Assembly: GCA_029207755.1 (NCBI GenBank)
Contig: JARCOQ010000006.1
Span: 66,066,093-66,130,092 of the forward strand
Direction of reading: 5' to 3'
Length of the DNA: 64,000 nt
DNA from: Chamaea fasciata
Lineage: Eukaryota > Chordata > Aves > Passeriformes > Sylviidae
Shown: one piece after another, positions 19,619-31,150 of the stretch
Numbering within the stretch: position 1 is the first letter of the stretch
How the letters are laid out: each line of letters starts with the position of its first letter
Translations under genes and position numbers: made by a program
Notes under the pieces: generated by a model
Databases searched by the model: none
Seen by the model: the letters and a program-made list of their open reading frames with translations, nothing else
What the model was told of the DNA's origin: nothing

Positions 19619-20858
19619 AAACGTGGAGACCCCAGATGTGGGTGCAGAATTACTTTTGGGTTCAGGCAAGCGTTTGTTCATCACAGTTACTCCCACAAGC
19701 CAGCCCAGGTGGGAGCAGAGCTCCTTCCACCCCACCCACCCTGTTTCCATCCCTTCTTCAGCACATCCCATGGTGCTTTTTTCTGCTGCTTCCCAGGAGC
19801 TGTTGGCTCTTGCCCTGCCCTGACTGCTGGACCCGTCTGTGGACACTGCACAGCGATCTGTTGCCAGCTCTCTGGATTCTGAAGGAAAACCCAAGCAAAT
19901 CTCTGAATCAAAGTAAAGGTGTCTTGCAAACTTAACCTAATCCTTTGTAAAGCTGTATTAAGGCCAAATTAAATTCAAATCTGTGGGTTCATTTTCCTCT
20001 TAGGCTTTATTCCTCGTTTGTTTGAGAGAGCTGGTGAGTCTTTTAGGACTCATGGTACCTTGGTTCCCTTTCAGAATGGAACAAATCTGAGACTTTTCCA
20101 GCCAGTTTTTCTTTAAATACCACGAGTTTTCATTCCCCTTTCATTTAAAATACTTCCACAATTTAATATGAAATGCTGGGTAGCAAAACCGGTAGCACTT
20201 CCAGACAGAAAGAAGTATGTTGTGTGTAACTCCAAATGTGAATTCTCCTTGCAAAGTGATGGCTTTCCACTGAGGTGGATCAAACAGATGCTCAGTTGGA
20301 TGCTGGTGCTGAAGCACTTTTCTCTTGTGGCTTGAGTGTCTGATGGCAACAGCCTGAGATTTTAATAGCAGAAAGAAGGGATTTCCTACTAACCTTCCCC
20401 GGAGAACTGTCACTTGTACAGTCTTTTCCAGCCTCGTCTAGTCTGACCTGCATCTTCTCCAAAACTTGGTCAATTTTTAAATACTTTTTAAACTTTTTGT
20501 GTACCATTTGCAGAGAACAGGAGGGTGCTGGCTATTTTTTTCACAAAATACACGCTGCTCTGTGAGTGAGGTGGTCCTCCGTTCTCCCCAGAGCAACCTT
20601 TACCTGTCAGCTCTGCTGCTTCTCAAGGATGGGATGCTGGTGCTGGTGTGGATAAACAGATTTTCTCCCATTTTCAGCACAGGTGATGGAGGGAGAGGAG
20701 CTGTTGGCCAAGAGCCTCATGGTGCCAGCACCTCCTGACATGCAGGAGCTGAAAAACTAGAGGTTTTGCCCTTGTTGCATTCAGTGGATTTCTAATTTTA
20801 CTTCAAGCTAATTGCTTCCTCATCCTGGGAGGTGCCAGGGAGATGCCCAAGGGGACAC

Positions 20859-21153
20859 AAGGACAAAGATTTTAGCAAGATCTATTGCCATAAGACAAGG
20901 GGTGTTGGTTTTAAACTGGAGGAGGGATGATTCAAATGAGCTTCAAGGAAGAAATTTTTTATCAATGAGGGTGATAAAAATGCTGTGGTCTCTGCCACAG
21001 GTTGCCCAGAGATGCTGTGGAAACATTCCAGGTTGGATGGGGCTTGGAACAAGCTGACTAGTTGAAGGTGTCCTTGCTTATTGCAGGGAGGGTGGAAGTA
21101 AATGAGATTTAAAGTGTCTCCCAAGCCAAACCATTGTACGATTTTACGATCAT
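20859..21153 (+). mobile_element. CR1 fragment B, unit 6
   Basis: 295 bp; GAAATTTTTTATC form. Confidence 0.88.
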
Positions 21154-21249
21154 CTCATCCAACTTCACTGCTCCAACATGATTCCCATGAGCATGCAGGA
21201 GGCTGGGAAAAGGAATGTGGGCTCTCCCAGTTCAAACAAACAGAAAAGT

Positions 21250-22431
21250 TTATTTTGATGGCTGAGGGGGACGAGCACCAGAGGGTGATGCTCGTCTGAT
21301 CCTGCTCTGGTTTTCAGGCCGACTGTACAGCTTTTTCTCCTGCCGCTGTTGCCGCCGGACGTGTCTCATACGGATTGGCCCAGGCTGGGAGCGTTTGTCC
21401 TTCATGGAGCCAGCGAAGAGCCAGGGTGGTCTGTATGGAGCTGCTTGTCTGCTGGGTGACTGAGTGTCCTGGGACAGCCCTGGCACCCCCTGAGTGGCGG
21501 TGCTGGGGCTGCTGGTCTCAATACTTTGGGCCAGCACATCGTCGATCCGGCGGCGTTTTGCTGCCGGGCTCCTGAGTGACTGTGGCTCTGTGGCGCCGTC
21601 TGGATGGCCTCTTTTCAAGCTCTGCTTTTTGCACGGGAAGCTGCTGCTGCTGCTGCTGCTGACCAGCACCACAGCCTGGGACAGCCCTGGCACCCCCTGA
21701 GTGGCGGTGCTGGGGCTGCTGGTCTCAATACTTTGGGCGATCCGGCGGTGTTTTGCTGCCGGGCTCCTGAGTGTCTGTGGCTCTGTGGGGCCCTCTGGAT
21801 GGCCTCTCTTCAAGCTCTGCTTTTTGCAGGGGAAGCTGCTGCTGCTGCTGCTTCTGACCACAACCACACTTTGAGACAGCCCTGGCACCCCCTGAGTGGC
21901 GGTGCTGGGTCTGCTGGCCTCAGTATTTTGGGCCAGCACATCGTCGATCCGGCGGCGTTTTGCTGCCGGGCTCCTGAGTGACTGTGGCTCTGTGACGCCC
22001 TCTGGATGGCCTCTCTTCAAGCTCTGCTTTTTGCAGGGGAAGCTGCTGCTGCTGCTGCTGCTGACCAGCACCACAGCCTGGGACAGCCCTGGCACCCCCT
22101 GAGTGCCGGTGCTGGGGCTGCTGGTCTCAGCACGCAGCAGTGGCACTCGGTTCAGCCGTATGGGTTTCACTGCCCGGCTGCCCGGGCCTTGTGCTCTCTG
22201 TCTCCAGGAACAGCGCCGGGCCTGCTCCGCCCTGGGCTGTTCCGACAGGCCGCCACTGCTGCTGCTGCTGTTTGGATCTGCACATTGGAGAGAGGAGAGG
22301 GCAAGTGGTGTGAGCAGCTGCGCAGGGCTCGGGTGATGTCCGTGCAGGATTGTCCCCAAGGCCTTGCCGGGCTGGCTTAAGGGCAGGGGAGGCATATGTG
22401 CCCACAGGCCAGCCTGGCCCCGCTGGCCCAA
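21250..22431 (-). CDS. Ser-rich repeat protein, unit 6 copy (393 codons, 3 repeats)
   Basis: As unit 5 except for EQARRCSWRQ, where Arg has become Cys in the basic cluster of the N-terminal segment. Only unit 8 shares this change, which marks the two-unit higher-order duplication. The first ATG is at 22395-22393. Confidence 0.55.
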   Translation of the reverse strand: MGQRGQAGLWAHMPPLPLSQPGKALGTILHGHHPSPAQLLTPLALSSLQCADPNSSSSSGGLSEQPRAEQARRCSWRQRAQGPGSRAVKPIRLNRVPLLRAETSSPSTGTQGVPGLSQAVVLVSSSSSSSFPCKKQSLKRGHPEGVTEPQSLRSPAAKRRRIDDVLAQNTEASRPSTATQGVPGLSQSVVVVRSSSSSSFPCKKQSLKRGHPEGPTEPQTLRSPAAKHRRIAQSIETSSPSTATQGVPGLSQAVVLVSSSSSSSFPCKKQSLKRGHPDGATEPQSLRSPAAKRRRIDDVLAQSIETSSPSTATQGVPGLSQDTQSPSRQAAPYRPPWLFAGSMKDKRSQPGPIRMRHVRRQQRQEKKLYSRPENQSRIRRASPSGARPPQPSK

Positions 22432-23265
22432 GAGAGCCAGAGGGACTCTACCCTGGGTCGTTGTTGGAGCTCCTGATTCCCCTTGCTGCAGCTCTTGACC
22501 GCTCCCCCACTGCCAGCCGTGGGGAGGGAGATTTTTCTCTCACCTTGCTTCTTCCCAGGAGGACACTTCTCAGCAGTGTTGTGCACCATTGTGGATAGGG
22601 AGCAGTGCCTGGAAGGTCTGTGCTGCAGGCCTTTCTCCTCCTGACAAAGCATCCCAGTCCTTGTTTGGACAGAGAGAGAGGCGTTTGTGGTGCCTCAGAG
22701 GCACCAGAACTCGCCAGTAGCCTTGGGCAAGCTCCTTCTCCTCGATCCTGTCCTCAGCTCTGCAAGTTGTGTTGCCACCTTTGTACCTTAGGGCTGGGTG
22801 ATGATGTCACACTAGTCCCTGTCACCCACTGCCCTAATTCGGGGAGGCTATCCTTGTGGGTGCTGACAGTGACTTTGTCAATGCCAGGCACGGCTGTAAG
22901 GAGAAAAACAGAAATGGGAACAGGTTCATCAACAGGTTGGCGGGCTTAAGGAGACTTAGGTCTTACTACAGGTCATCAGTGGTGATTAGGTCATACTAAC
23001 CAGTCCTAATTCATTCTTTTGACAGCTCTAAGAGTACAGTTGATTGATTCATTCATTCTTTAAAAGAAGAGTTGTTCTGTGATACATTGGGCATATTGCT
23101 TGGGTCAGCCTCCTTAAAGGAAAATCAGAGTATTACCTACGGTCTCAAATGAAGCTTCTGAACCAACTTTAAGTACTCATGTGTTTTTCCCGAAAGATAA
23201 AGTCTCTGAGGCCGTGGAAACTTCAGGATTGGGGTGGGCAAGCATGGCAGGAATTTGAGAAGATT

Positions 23266-23424
23266 GGTGCCCTGTAGGCACTGGGGGGCTCTGAAGTCTC
23301 CCTGGAGCCTTCTCTTCTCCAGGCTGAACAAGCTCAGCTCTCTCAGCCCATCTCCAGAGCAGAACTGCTCCAGCCCTTGGATCATGGCTGCAACCCTCCT
23401 CTGGACTCACTCCAGAAGTTCCAT
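23266..23424 (-). mobile_element. CR1 fragment A, unit 7
   Basis: Unchanged copy at the same offset. Confidence 0.83.
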
Positions 23425-23425
23425 G

Positions 23426-23462
23426 TTTTTGTTTTTTTTTGGTTTTTTTTTTGTTTTTTTTT
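23426..23462. repeat. T tract, unit 7
   Basis: Identical pattern to unit 5. Confidence 0.9.
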
Positions 23463-24702
23463 AAACGTGGAGACCCCAGATGTGGGTGCAGAATTACTTT
23501 TGGGTTCAGGCAAGCGTTTGTTCATCACAGTTACTCCCACAAGCCAGCCCAGGTGGGAGCAGAGCTCCTTCCACCCCACCCACCCTGTTTCCATCCCTTC
23601 TTCAGCACATCCCATGGTGCTTTTTTCTGCTGCTTCCCAGGAGCTGTTGGCTCTTGCCCTGCCCTGACTGCTGGACCCGTCTGTGGACACTGCACAGCGA
23701 TCTGTTGCCAGCTCTCTGGATTCTGAAGGAAAACCCAAGCAAATCTCTGAATCAAAGTAAAGGTGTCTTGCAAACTTAACCTAATCCTTTGTAAAGCTGT
23801 ATTAAGGCCAAATTAAATTCAAATCTGTGGGTTCATTTTCCTCTTAGGCTTTATTCCTCGTTTGTTTGAGAGAGCTGGTGAGTCTTTTAGGACTCATGGT
23901 ACCTTGGTTCCCTTTCAGAATGGAACAAATCTGAGACTTTTCCAGCCAGTTTTTCTTTAAATACCACGAGTTTTCATTCCCCTTTCATTTAAAATACTTC
24001 CACAATTTAATATGAAATGCTGGGTAGCAAACCCGGTAGCACTTCCAGACAGAAAGAAGTATGTTGTGTGTAACTCCAAATGTGAATTCTCCTTGCAAAG
24101 TGATGGCTTTCCACTGAGGTGGATCAAACAGATGCTCAGTTGGATGCTGGTGCTGAAGCACTTTTCTCTTGTGGCTTGAGTGTCTGATGGCAACAGCCTG
24201 AGATTTTAATAGCAGAAAGAAGGGATTTCCTACTAACCTTCCCCGGAGAACTGTCACTTGTACAGTCTTTTCCAGCCTCGTCTAGTCTGACCTGCATCTT
24301 CTCCAAAACTTGGTCAATTTTTAAATACTTTTTAAACTTTTTGTGTACCATTTGCAGAGAACAGGAGGGTGCTGGCTATTTTTTTCACAAAATACATGCT
24401 GCTCTGTGAGTGAGGTGGTCCTCCGTTCTCCCCAGAGCAACCTTTACCTGTCAGCTCTGCTGCTTCTCAAGGATGGGATGCTGGTGCTGGTGTGGATAAA
24501 CAGATTTTCTCCCATTTTCAGCACAGGTGATGGAGGGAGAGGAGCTGTTGGCCAAGAGCCTCATGGTGCCAGCACCTCCTGACATGCAGGAGCTGAAAAA
24601 CTAGAGGTTTTGCCCTTGTTGCATTCAGTGGATTTCTAATTTTACTTCAAGCTAATTGCTTCCTCGTCCTGGGAGGTGCCAGGGAGATGCCCAAGGGGAC
24701 AC

Positions 24703-24997
24703 AAGGACAAAGATTTTAGCAAGATCTATTGCCATAAGACAAGGGGTGTTGGTTTTAAACTGGAGGAGGGATGATTCAAATGAGCTTCAAGGAAGAAATT
24801 TTTAATCAATGAGGGTGATAAAAATGCTGTGGTCTCTGCCACAGGTTGCCCAGAGATGCTGTGGAAACATTCCAGGTTGGATGGGGCTTGGAACAAGCTG
24901 ACTAGTTGAAGGTGTCCTTGCTTATTGCAGGGAGGGTGGAAGTAAATGAGATTTAAAGTGTCTCCCAAGCCAAACCATTGTACGATTTTACGATCAT
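24703..24997 (+). mobile_element. CR1 fragment B, unit 7
   Basis: 295 bp; GAAATTTTTAATC form shared with unit 9. Confidence 0.88.
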
Positions 24998-25093
24998 CTC
25001 ATCCAACTTCACTGCTCCAACATGATTCCCATGAGCATGCAGGAGGCTGGGAAAAGGAATGTGGGCTCTCCCAGTTCAAACAAACAGAAAAGT

Positions 25094-26275
25094 TTATTTT
25101 GATGGCTGAGGGGGACGAGCACCAGAGGGTGATGCTCGTCTGATCCTGCTCTGGTTTTCAGGCCGACTGTACAGCTTTTTCTCCTGCCGCTGTTGCCGCC
25201 GGACGTGTCTCATACGGATTGGCCCAGGCTGGGAGCGTTTGTCCTTCATGGAGCCAGCGAAGAGCCAGGGTGGTCTGTATGGAGCTGCTTGTCTGCTGGG
25301 TGACTGAGTGTCCTGGGACAGCCCTGGCACCCCCTGAGTGGCGGTGCTGGGGCTGCTGGTCTCAATACTTTGGGCCAGCACATCGTCGATCCGGCGGCGT
25401 TTTGCTGCCGGGCTCCTGAGTGACTGTGGCTCTGTGGCGCCGTCTGGATGGCCTCTTTTCAAGCTCTGCTTTTTGCACGGGAAGCTGCTGCTGCTGCTGC
25501 TGCTGACCAGCACCACAGCCTGGGACAGCCCTGGCACCCCCTGAGTGGCGGTGCTGGGGCTGCTGGTCTCAATACTTTGGGCGATCCGGCGGTGTTTTGC
25601 TGCCGGGCTCCTGAGTGTCTGTGGCTCTGTGGGGCCCTCTGGATGGCCTCTCTTCAAGCTCTGCTTTTTGCAGGGGAAGCTGCTGCTGCTGCTGCTTCTG
25701 ACCACAACCACACTTTGAGACAGCCCTGGCACCCCCTGAGTGGCGGTGCTGGGTCTGCTGGCCTCAGTATTTTGGGCCAGCACATCGTCGATCCGGCGGC
25801 GTTTTGCTGCCGGGCTCCTGAGTGACTGTGGCTCTGTGACGCCCTCTGGATGGCCTCTCTTCAAGCTCTGCTTTTTGCAGGGGAAGCTGCTGCTGCTGCT
25901 GCTGCTGACCAGCACCACAGCCTGGGACAGCCCTGGCACCCCCTGAGTGCCGGTGCTGGGGCTGCTGGTCTCAGCACGCAGCAGTGGCACTCGGTTCAGC
26001 CGTATGGGTTTCACTGCCCGGCTGCCCGGGCCTTGTGCTCTCTGTCTCCAGGAACGGCGCCGGGCCTGCTCCGCCCTGGGCTGTTCCGACAGGCCGCCAC
26101 TGCTGCTGCTGCTGTTTGGATCTGCACATTGGAGAGAGGAGAGGGCAAGTGGTGTGAGCAGCTGCGCAGGGCTCGGGTGATGTCCGTGCAGGATTGTCCC
26201 CAAGGCCTTGCCGGGCTGGCTTAAGGGCAGGGGAGGCATATGTGCCCACAGGCCAGCCTGGCCCCGCTGGCCCAA
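25094..26275 (-). CDS. Ser-rich repeat protein, unit 7 copy (393 codons, 3 repeats)
   Basis: Translates to the same sequence as the unit 5 copy: EQARRRSWRQ in the N-terminal segment, RIDDVLAQNT in A, PTEPQT with KHRRIAQ in B, and HPDGATEPQS in C. The first ATG is at 26239-26237. Confidence 0.55.
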   Translation of the reverse strand: MGQRGQAGLWAHMPPLPLSQPGKALGTILHGHHPSPAQLLTPLALSSLQCADPNSSSSSGGLSEQPRAEQARRRSWRQRAQGPGSRAVKPIRLNRVPLLRAETSSPSTGTQGVPGLSQAVVLVSSSSSSSFPCKKQSLKRGHPEGVTEPQSLRSPAAKRRRIDDVLAQNTEASRPSTATQGVPGLSQSVVVVRSSSSSSFPCKKQSLKRGHPEGPTEPQTLRSPAAKHRRIAQSIETSSPSTATQGVPGLSQAVVLVSSSSSSSFPCKKQSLKRGHPDGATEPQSLRSPAAKRRRIDDVLAQSIETSSPSTATQGVPGLSQDTQSPSRQAAPYRPPWLFAGSMKDKRSQPGPIRMRHVRRQQRQEKKLYSRPENQSRIRRASPSGARPPQPSK

Positions 26276-27109
26276 GAGAGCCAGAGGGACTCTACCCTGG
26301 GTCGTTGTTGGAGCTCCTGATTCCCCTTGCTGCAGCTCTTGACCGCTCCCCCACTGCCAGCCGTGGGGAGGGAGATTTTTCTCTCACCTTGCTTCTTCCC
26401 AGGAGGACACTTCTCAGCAGTGTTGTGCACCATTGTGGATAGGGAGCAGTGCCTGGAAGGTCTGTGCTGCAGGCCTTTCTCCTCCTGACAAAGCATCCCA
26501 GTCCTTGTTTGGACAGAGAGAGAGGCGTTTGTGGTGCCTCAGAGGCACCAGAACTCGCCAGTAGCCTTGGGCAAGCTCCTTCTCCTCGATCCTGTCCTCA
26601 GCTCTGCAAGTTGTGTTGCCACCTTTGTACCTTAGGGCTGGGTGATGATGTCACACTAGTCCCTGTCACCCACTGCCCTAATTCGGGGAGGCTATCCTTG
26701 TGGGTGCTGACAGTGACTTTGTCAATGCCAGGCACGGCTGTAAGGAGAAAAACAGAAATGGGAACAGGTTCATCAACAGGTTGGCGGGCTTAAGGAGACT
26801 TAGGTCTTACTACAGGTCATCAGTGGTGATTAGGTCATACTAACCAGTCCTAATTCATTCTTTTGACAGCTCTAAGAGTACAGTTGATTGATTCATTCAT
26901 TCTTTAAAAGAAGAGTTGTTCTGTGATACATTGGGCATATTGCTTGGGTCAGCCTCCTTAAAGGAAAATCAGAGTATTACCTACGGTCTCAAATGAAGCT
27001 TCTGAACCAACTTTAAGTACTCATGTGTTTTTCCCGAAAGATAAAGTCTCTGAGGCCGTGGAAACTTCAGGATTGGGGTGGGCAAGCATGGCAGGAATTT
27101 GAGAAGATT

Positions 27110-27268
27110 GGTGCCCTGTAGGCACTGGGGGGCTCTGAAGTCTCCCTGGAGCCTTCTCTTCTCCAGGCTGAACAAGCTCAGCTCTCTCAGCCCATCTCCA
27201 GAGCAGAACTGCTCCAGCCCTTGGATCATGGCTGCAACCCTCCTCTGGACTCACTCCAGAAGTTCCAT
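27110..27268 (-). mobile_element. CR1 fragment A, unit 8
   Basis: Unchanged copy at the same offset. Confidence 0.83.
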
Positions 27269-27269
27269 G

Positions 27270-27306
27270 TTTTTGTTTTTTTTTGGTTTTTTTTTTGTTT
27301 TTTTTT
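27270..27306. repeat. T tract, unit 8
   Basis: Identical pattern to unit 5; lacks the C of unit 6. Confidence 0.9.
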
Positions 27307-28546
27307 AAACGTGGAGACCCCAGATGTGGGTGCAGAATTACTTTTGGGTTCAGGCAAGCGTTTGTTCATCACAGTTACTCCCACAAGCCAGCCCAGGTGG
27401 GAGCAGAGCTCCTTCCACCCCACCCACCCTGTTTCCATCCCTTCTTCAGCACATCCCATGGTGCTTTTTTCTGCTGCTTCCCAGGAGCTGTTGGCTCTTG
27501 CCCTGCCCTGACTGCTGGACCCGTCTGTGGACACTGCACAGCGATCTGTTGCCAGCTCTCTGGATTCTGAAGGAAAACCCAAGCAAATCTCTGAATCAAA
27601 GTAAAGGTGTCTTGCAAACTTAACCTAATCCTTTGTAAAGCTGTATTAAGGCCAAATTAAATTCAAATCTGTGGGTTCATTTTCCTCTTAGGCTTTATTC
27701 CTCGTTTGTTTGAGAGAGCTGGTGAGTCTTTTAGGACTCATGGTACCTTGGTTCCCTTTCAGAATGGAACAAATCTGAGACTTTTCCAGCCAGTTTTTCT
27801 TTAAATACCACGAGTTTTCATTCCCCTTTCATTTAAAATACTTCCACAATTTAATATGAAATGCTGGGTAGCAAAACCGGTAGCACTTCCAGACAGAAAG
27901 AAGTATGTTGTGTGTAACTCCAAATGTGAATTCTCCTTGCAAAGTGATGGCTTTCCACTGAGGTGGATCAAACAGATGCTCAGTTGGATGCTGGTGCTGA
28001 AGCACTTTTCTCTTGTGGCTTGAGTGTCTGATGGCAACAGCCTGAGATTTTAATAGCAGAAAGAAGGGATTTCCTACTAACCTTCCCCGGAGAACTGTCA
28101 CTTGTACAGTCTTTTCCAGCCTCGTCTAGTCTGACCTGCATCTTCTCCAAAACTTGGTCAATTTTTAAATACTTTTTAAACTTTTTGTGTACCATTTGCA
28201 GAGAACAGGAGGGTGCTGGCTATTTTTTTCACAAAATACACGCTGCTCTGTGAGTGAGGTGGTCCTCCGTTCTCCCCAGAGCAACCTTTACCTGTCAGCT
28301 CTGCTGCTTCTCAAGGATGGGATGCTGGTGCTGGTGTGGATAAACAGATTTTCTCCCATTTTCAGCACAGGTGATGGAGGGAGAGGAGCTGTTGGCCAAG
28401 AGCCTCATGGTGCCAGCACCTCCTGACATGCAGGAGCTGAAAAACTAGAGGTTTTGCCCTTGTTGCATTCAGTGGATTTCTAATTTTACTTCAAGCTAAT
28501 TGCTTCCTCATCCTGGGAGGTGCCAGGGAGATGCCCAAGGGGACAC

Positions 28547-28841
28547 AAGGACAAAGATTTTAGCAAGATCTATTGCCATAAGACAAGGGGTGTTGGTTTT
28601 AAACTGGAGGAGGGATGATTCAAATGAGCTTCAAGGAAGAAATTTTTTATCAATGAGGGTGATAAAAATGCTGTGGTCTCTGCCACAGGTTGCCCAGAGA
28701 TGCTGTGGAAACATTCCAGGTTGGATGGGGCTTGGAACAAGCTGACTAGTTGAAGGTGTCCTTGCTTATTGCAGGGAGGGTGGAAGTAAATGAGATTTAA
28801 AGTGTCTCCCAAGCCAAACCATTGTACGATTTTACGATCAT
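28547..28841 (+). mobile_element. CR1 fragment B, unit 8
   Basis: 295 bp; GAAATTTTTTATC form, like unit 6. Confidence 0.88.
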
Positions 28842-28937
28842 CTCATCCAACTTCACTGCTCCAACATGATTCCCATGAGCATGCAGGAGGCTGGGAAAAG
28901 GAATGTGGGCTCTCCCAGTTCAAACAAACAGAAAAGT

Positions 28938-30119
28938 TTATTTTGATGGCTGAGGGGGACGAGCACCAGAGGGTGATGCTCGTCTGATCCTGCTCTGGTT
29001 TTCAGGCCGACTGTACAGCTTTTTCTCCTGCCGCTGTTGCCGCCGGACGTGTCTCATACGGATTGGCCCAGGCTGGGAGCGTTTGTCCTTCATGGAGCCA
29101 GCGAAGAGCCAGGGTGGTCTGTATGGAGCTGCTTGTCTGCTGGGTGACTGAGTGTCCTGGGACAGCCCTGGCACCCCCTGAGTGGCGGTGCTGGGGCTGC
29201 TGGTCTCAATACTTTGGGCCAGCACATGGTCGATCCGGCGGCGTTTTGCTGCCGGGCTCCTGAGTGACTGTGGCTCTGTGGCGCCGTCTGGATGGCCTCT
29301 TTTCAAGCTCTGCTTTTTGCACGGGAAGCTGCTGCTGCTGCTGCTGCTGACCAGCACCACAGCCTGGGACAGCCCTGGCACCCCCTGAGTGGCGGTGCTG
29401 GGGCTGCTGGTCTCAATACTTTGGGCGATCCGGCGGTGTTTTGCTGCCGGGCTCCTGAGTGTCTGTGGCTCTGTGGGGCCCTCTGGATGGCCTCTCTTCA
29501 AGCTCTGCTTTTTGCAGGGGAAGCTGCTGCTGCTGCTGCTTCTGACCACAACCACACTTTGAGACAGCCCTGGCACCCCCTGAGTGGCGGTGCTGGGTCT
29601 GCTGGCCTCAGTATTTTGGGCCAGCACATCGTCGATCCGGCGGCGTTTTGCTGCCGGGCTCCTGAGTGACTGTGGCTCTGTGACGCCCTCTGGATGGCCT
29701 CTCTTCAAGCTCTGCTTTTTGCAGGGGAAGCTGCTGCTGCTGCTGCTGCTGACCAGCACCACAGCCTGGGACAGCCCTGGCACCCCCTGAGTGCCGGTGC
29801 TGGGGCTGCTGGTCTCAGCACGCAGCAGTGGCACTCGGTTCAGCCGTATGGGTTTCACTGCCCGGCTGCCCGGGCCTTGTGCTCTCTGTCTCCAGGAACA
29901 GCGCCGGGCCTGCTCCGCCCTGGGCTGTTCCGACAGGCCGCCACTGCTGCTGCTGCTGTTTGGATCTGCACATTGGAGAGAGGAGAGGGCAAGTGGTGTG
30001 AGCAGCTGCGCAGGGCTCGGGTGATGTCCGTGCAGGATTGTCCCCAAGGCCTTGCCGGGCTGGCTTAAGGGCAGGGGAGGCATATGTGCCCACAGGCCAG
30101 CCTGGCCCCGCTGGCCCAA
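28938..30119 (-). CDS. Ser-rich repeat protein, unit 8 copy (393 codons, 3 repeats)
   Basis: Combines the EQARRCSWRQ of unit 6 with the RIDHVLAQ of unit 1 in repeat C. The Asp-to-His change lies in a short patch unlike unit 6, so it was probably acquired by conversion from a unit 1-like copy. The first ATG is at 30083-30081. Confidence 0.55.
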   Translation of the reverse strand: MGQRGQAGLWAHMPPLPLSQPGKALGTILHGHHPSPAQLLTPLALSSLQCADPNSSSSSGGLSEQPRAEQARRCSWRQRAQGPGSRAVKPIRLNRVPLLRAETSSPSTGTQGVPGLSQAVVLVSSSSSSSFPCKKQSLKRGHPEGVTEPQSLRSPAAKRRRIDDVLAQNTEASRPSTATQGVPGLSQSVVVVRSSSSSSFPCKKQSLKRGHPEGPTEPQTLRSPAAKHRRIAQSIETSSPSTATQGVPGLSQAVVLVSSSSSSSFPCKKQSLKRGHPDGATEPQSLRSPAAKRRRIDHVLAQSIETSSPSTATQGVPGLSQDTQSPSRQAAPYRPPWLFAGSMKDKRSQPGPIRMRHVRRQQRQEKKLYSRPENQSRIRRASPSGARPPQPSK

Positions 30120-30953
30120 GAGAGCCAGAGGGACTCTACCCTGGGTCGTTGTTGGAGCTCCTGCTTCCCCTTGCTGCAGCTCTTGACCGCTCCCCCACTG
30201 CCAGCCGTGGGGAGGGAGATTTTTCTCTCACCTTGCTTCTTCCCAGGAGGACACTTCTCAGCAGTGTTGTGCACCATTGTGGATAGGGAGCAGTGCCTGG
30301 AAGGTCTGTGCTGCAGGCCTTTCTCCTCCTGACAAAGCATCCCAGTCCTTGTTTGGACAGAGAGAGAGGCGTTTGTGGTGCCTCAGAGGCACCAGAACTC
30401 GCCAGTAGCCTTGGGCAAGCTCCTTCTCCTCGATCCTGTCCTCAGCTCTGCAAGTTGTGTTGCCACCTTTGTACCTTAGGGCTGGGTGATGATGTCACAC
30501 TAGTCCCTGTCACCCACTGCCCTAATTCGGGGAGGCTATCCTTGTGGGTGCTGACAGTGACTTTGTCAATGCCAGGCACGGCTGTAAGGAGAAAAACAGA
30601 AATGGGAACAGGTTCATCAACAGGTTGGCGGGCTTAAGGAGACTTAGGTCTTACTACAGGTCATCAGTGGTGATTAGGTCATACTAACCAGTCCTAATTC
30701 ATTCTTTTGACAGCTCTAAGAGTACAGTTGATTGATTCATTCATTCTTTAAAAGAAGAGTTGTTCTGTGATACATTGGGCATATTGCTTGGGTCAGCCTC
30801 CTTAAAGGAAAATCAGAGTATTACCTACGGTCTCAAATGAAGCTTCTGAACCAACTTTAAGTACTCATGTGTTTTTCCCGAAAGATAAAGTCTCTGAGGC
30901 CGTGGAAACTTCAGGATTGGGGTGGGCAAGCATGGCAGGAATTTGAGAAGATT

Positions 30954-31112
30954 GGTGCCCTGTAGGCACTGGGGGGCTCTGAAGTCTCCCTGGAGCCTTC
31001 TCTTCTCCAGGCTGAACAAGCTCAGCTCTCTCAGCCCATCTCCAGAGCAGAACTGCTCCAGCCCTTGGATCATGGCTGCAACCCTCCTCTGGACTCACTC
31101 CAGAAGTTCCAT
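30954..31112 (-). mobile_element. CR1 fragment A, unit 9
   Basis: Unchanged copy at the same offset. Confidence 0.83.
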
Positions 31113-31113
31113 G

Positions 31114-31150
31114 TTTTTGTTTTTTTTTGGTTTTTTTTTTGTTTTTTTTT
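31114..31150. repeat. T tract, unit 9
   Basis: Identical pattern to unit 5. Confidence 0.9.

Larger units (their letters stand above)
18823..22666. repeat. Macrosatellite unit 6 (3,844 bp)
   Basis: Shares with unit 8, and not with units 5 or 7, the variants AGGAACAGCGCC (near 22206) and the Arg-to-Cys codon in the ORF. A single C interrupts its T tract at 19609. It is the first half of the two-unit higher-order repeat. Confidence 0.97.
22667..26510. repeat. Macrosatellite unit 7 (3,844 bp)
   Basis: Shares with unit 9 the variants AATACATGCTGC (near 24393) and GAAATTTTTAATC (near 24795), which units 5, 6 and 8 lack. It is the second half of the two-unit higher-order repeat. Confidence 0.97.
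26511..30354. repeat. Macrosatellite unit 8 (3,844 bp)
   Basis: Mostly a copy of unit 6 displaced by 7,688 bp. Two patches differ: CACATGGTCGATCC (near 29223), otherwise found only in unit 1, and GCTCCTGCTTCCCC (near 30158) where units 4-7 have GCTCCTGATTCCC or a near variant. This mosaic suggests gene conversion after duplication. Confidence 0.97.
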
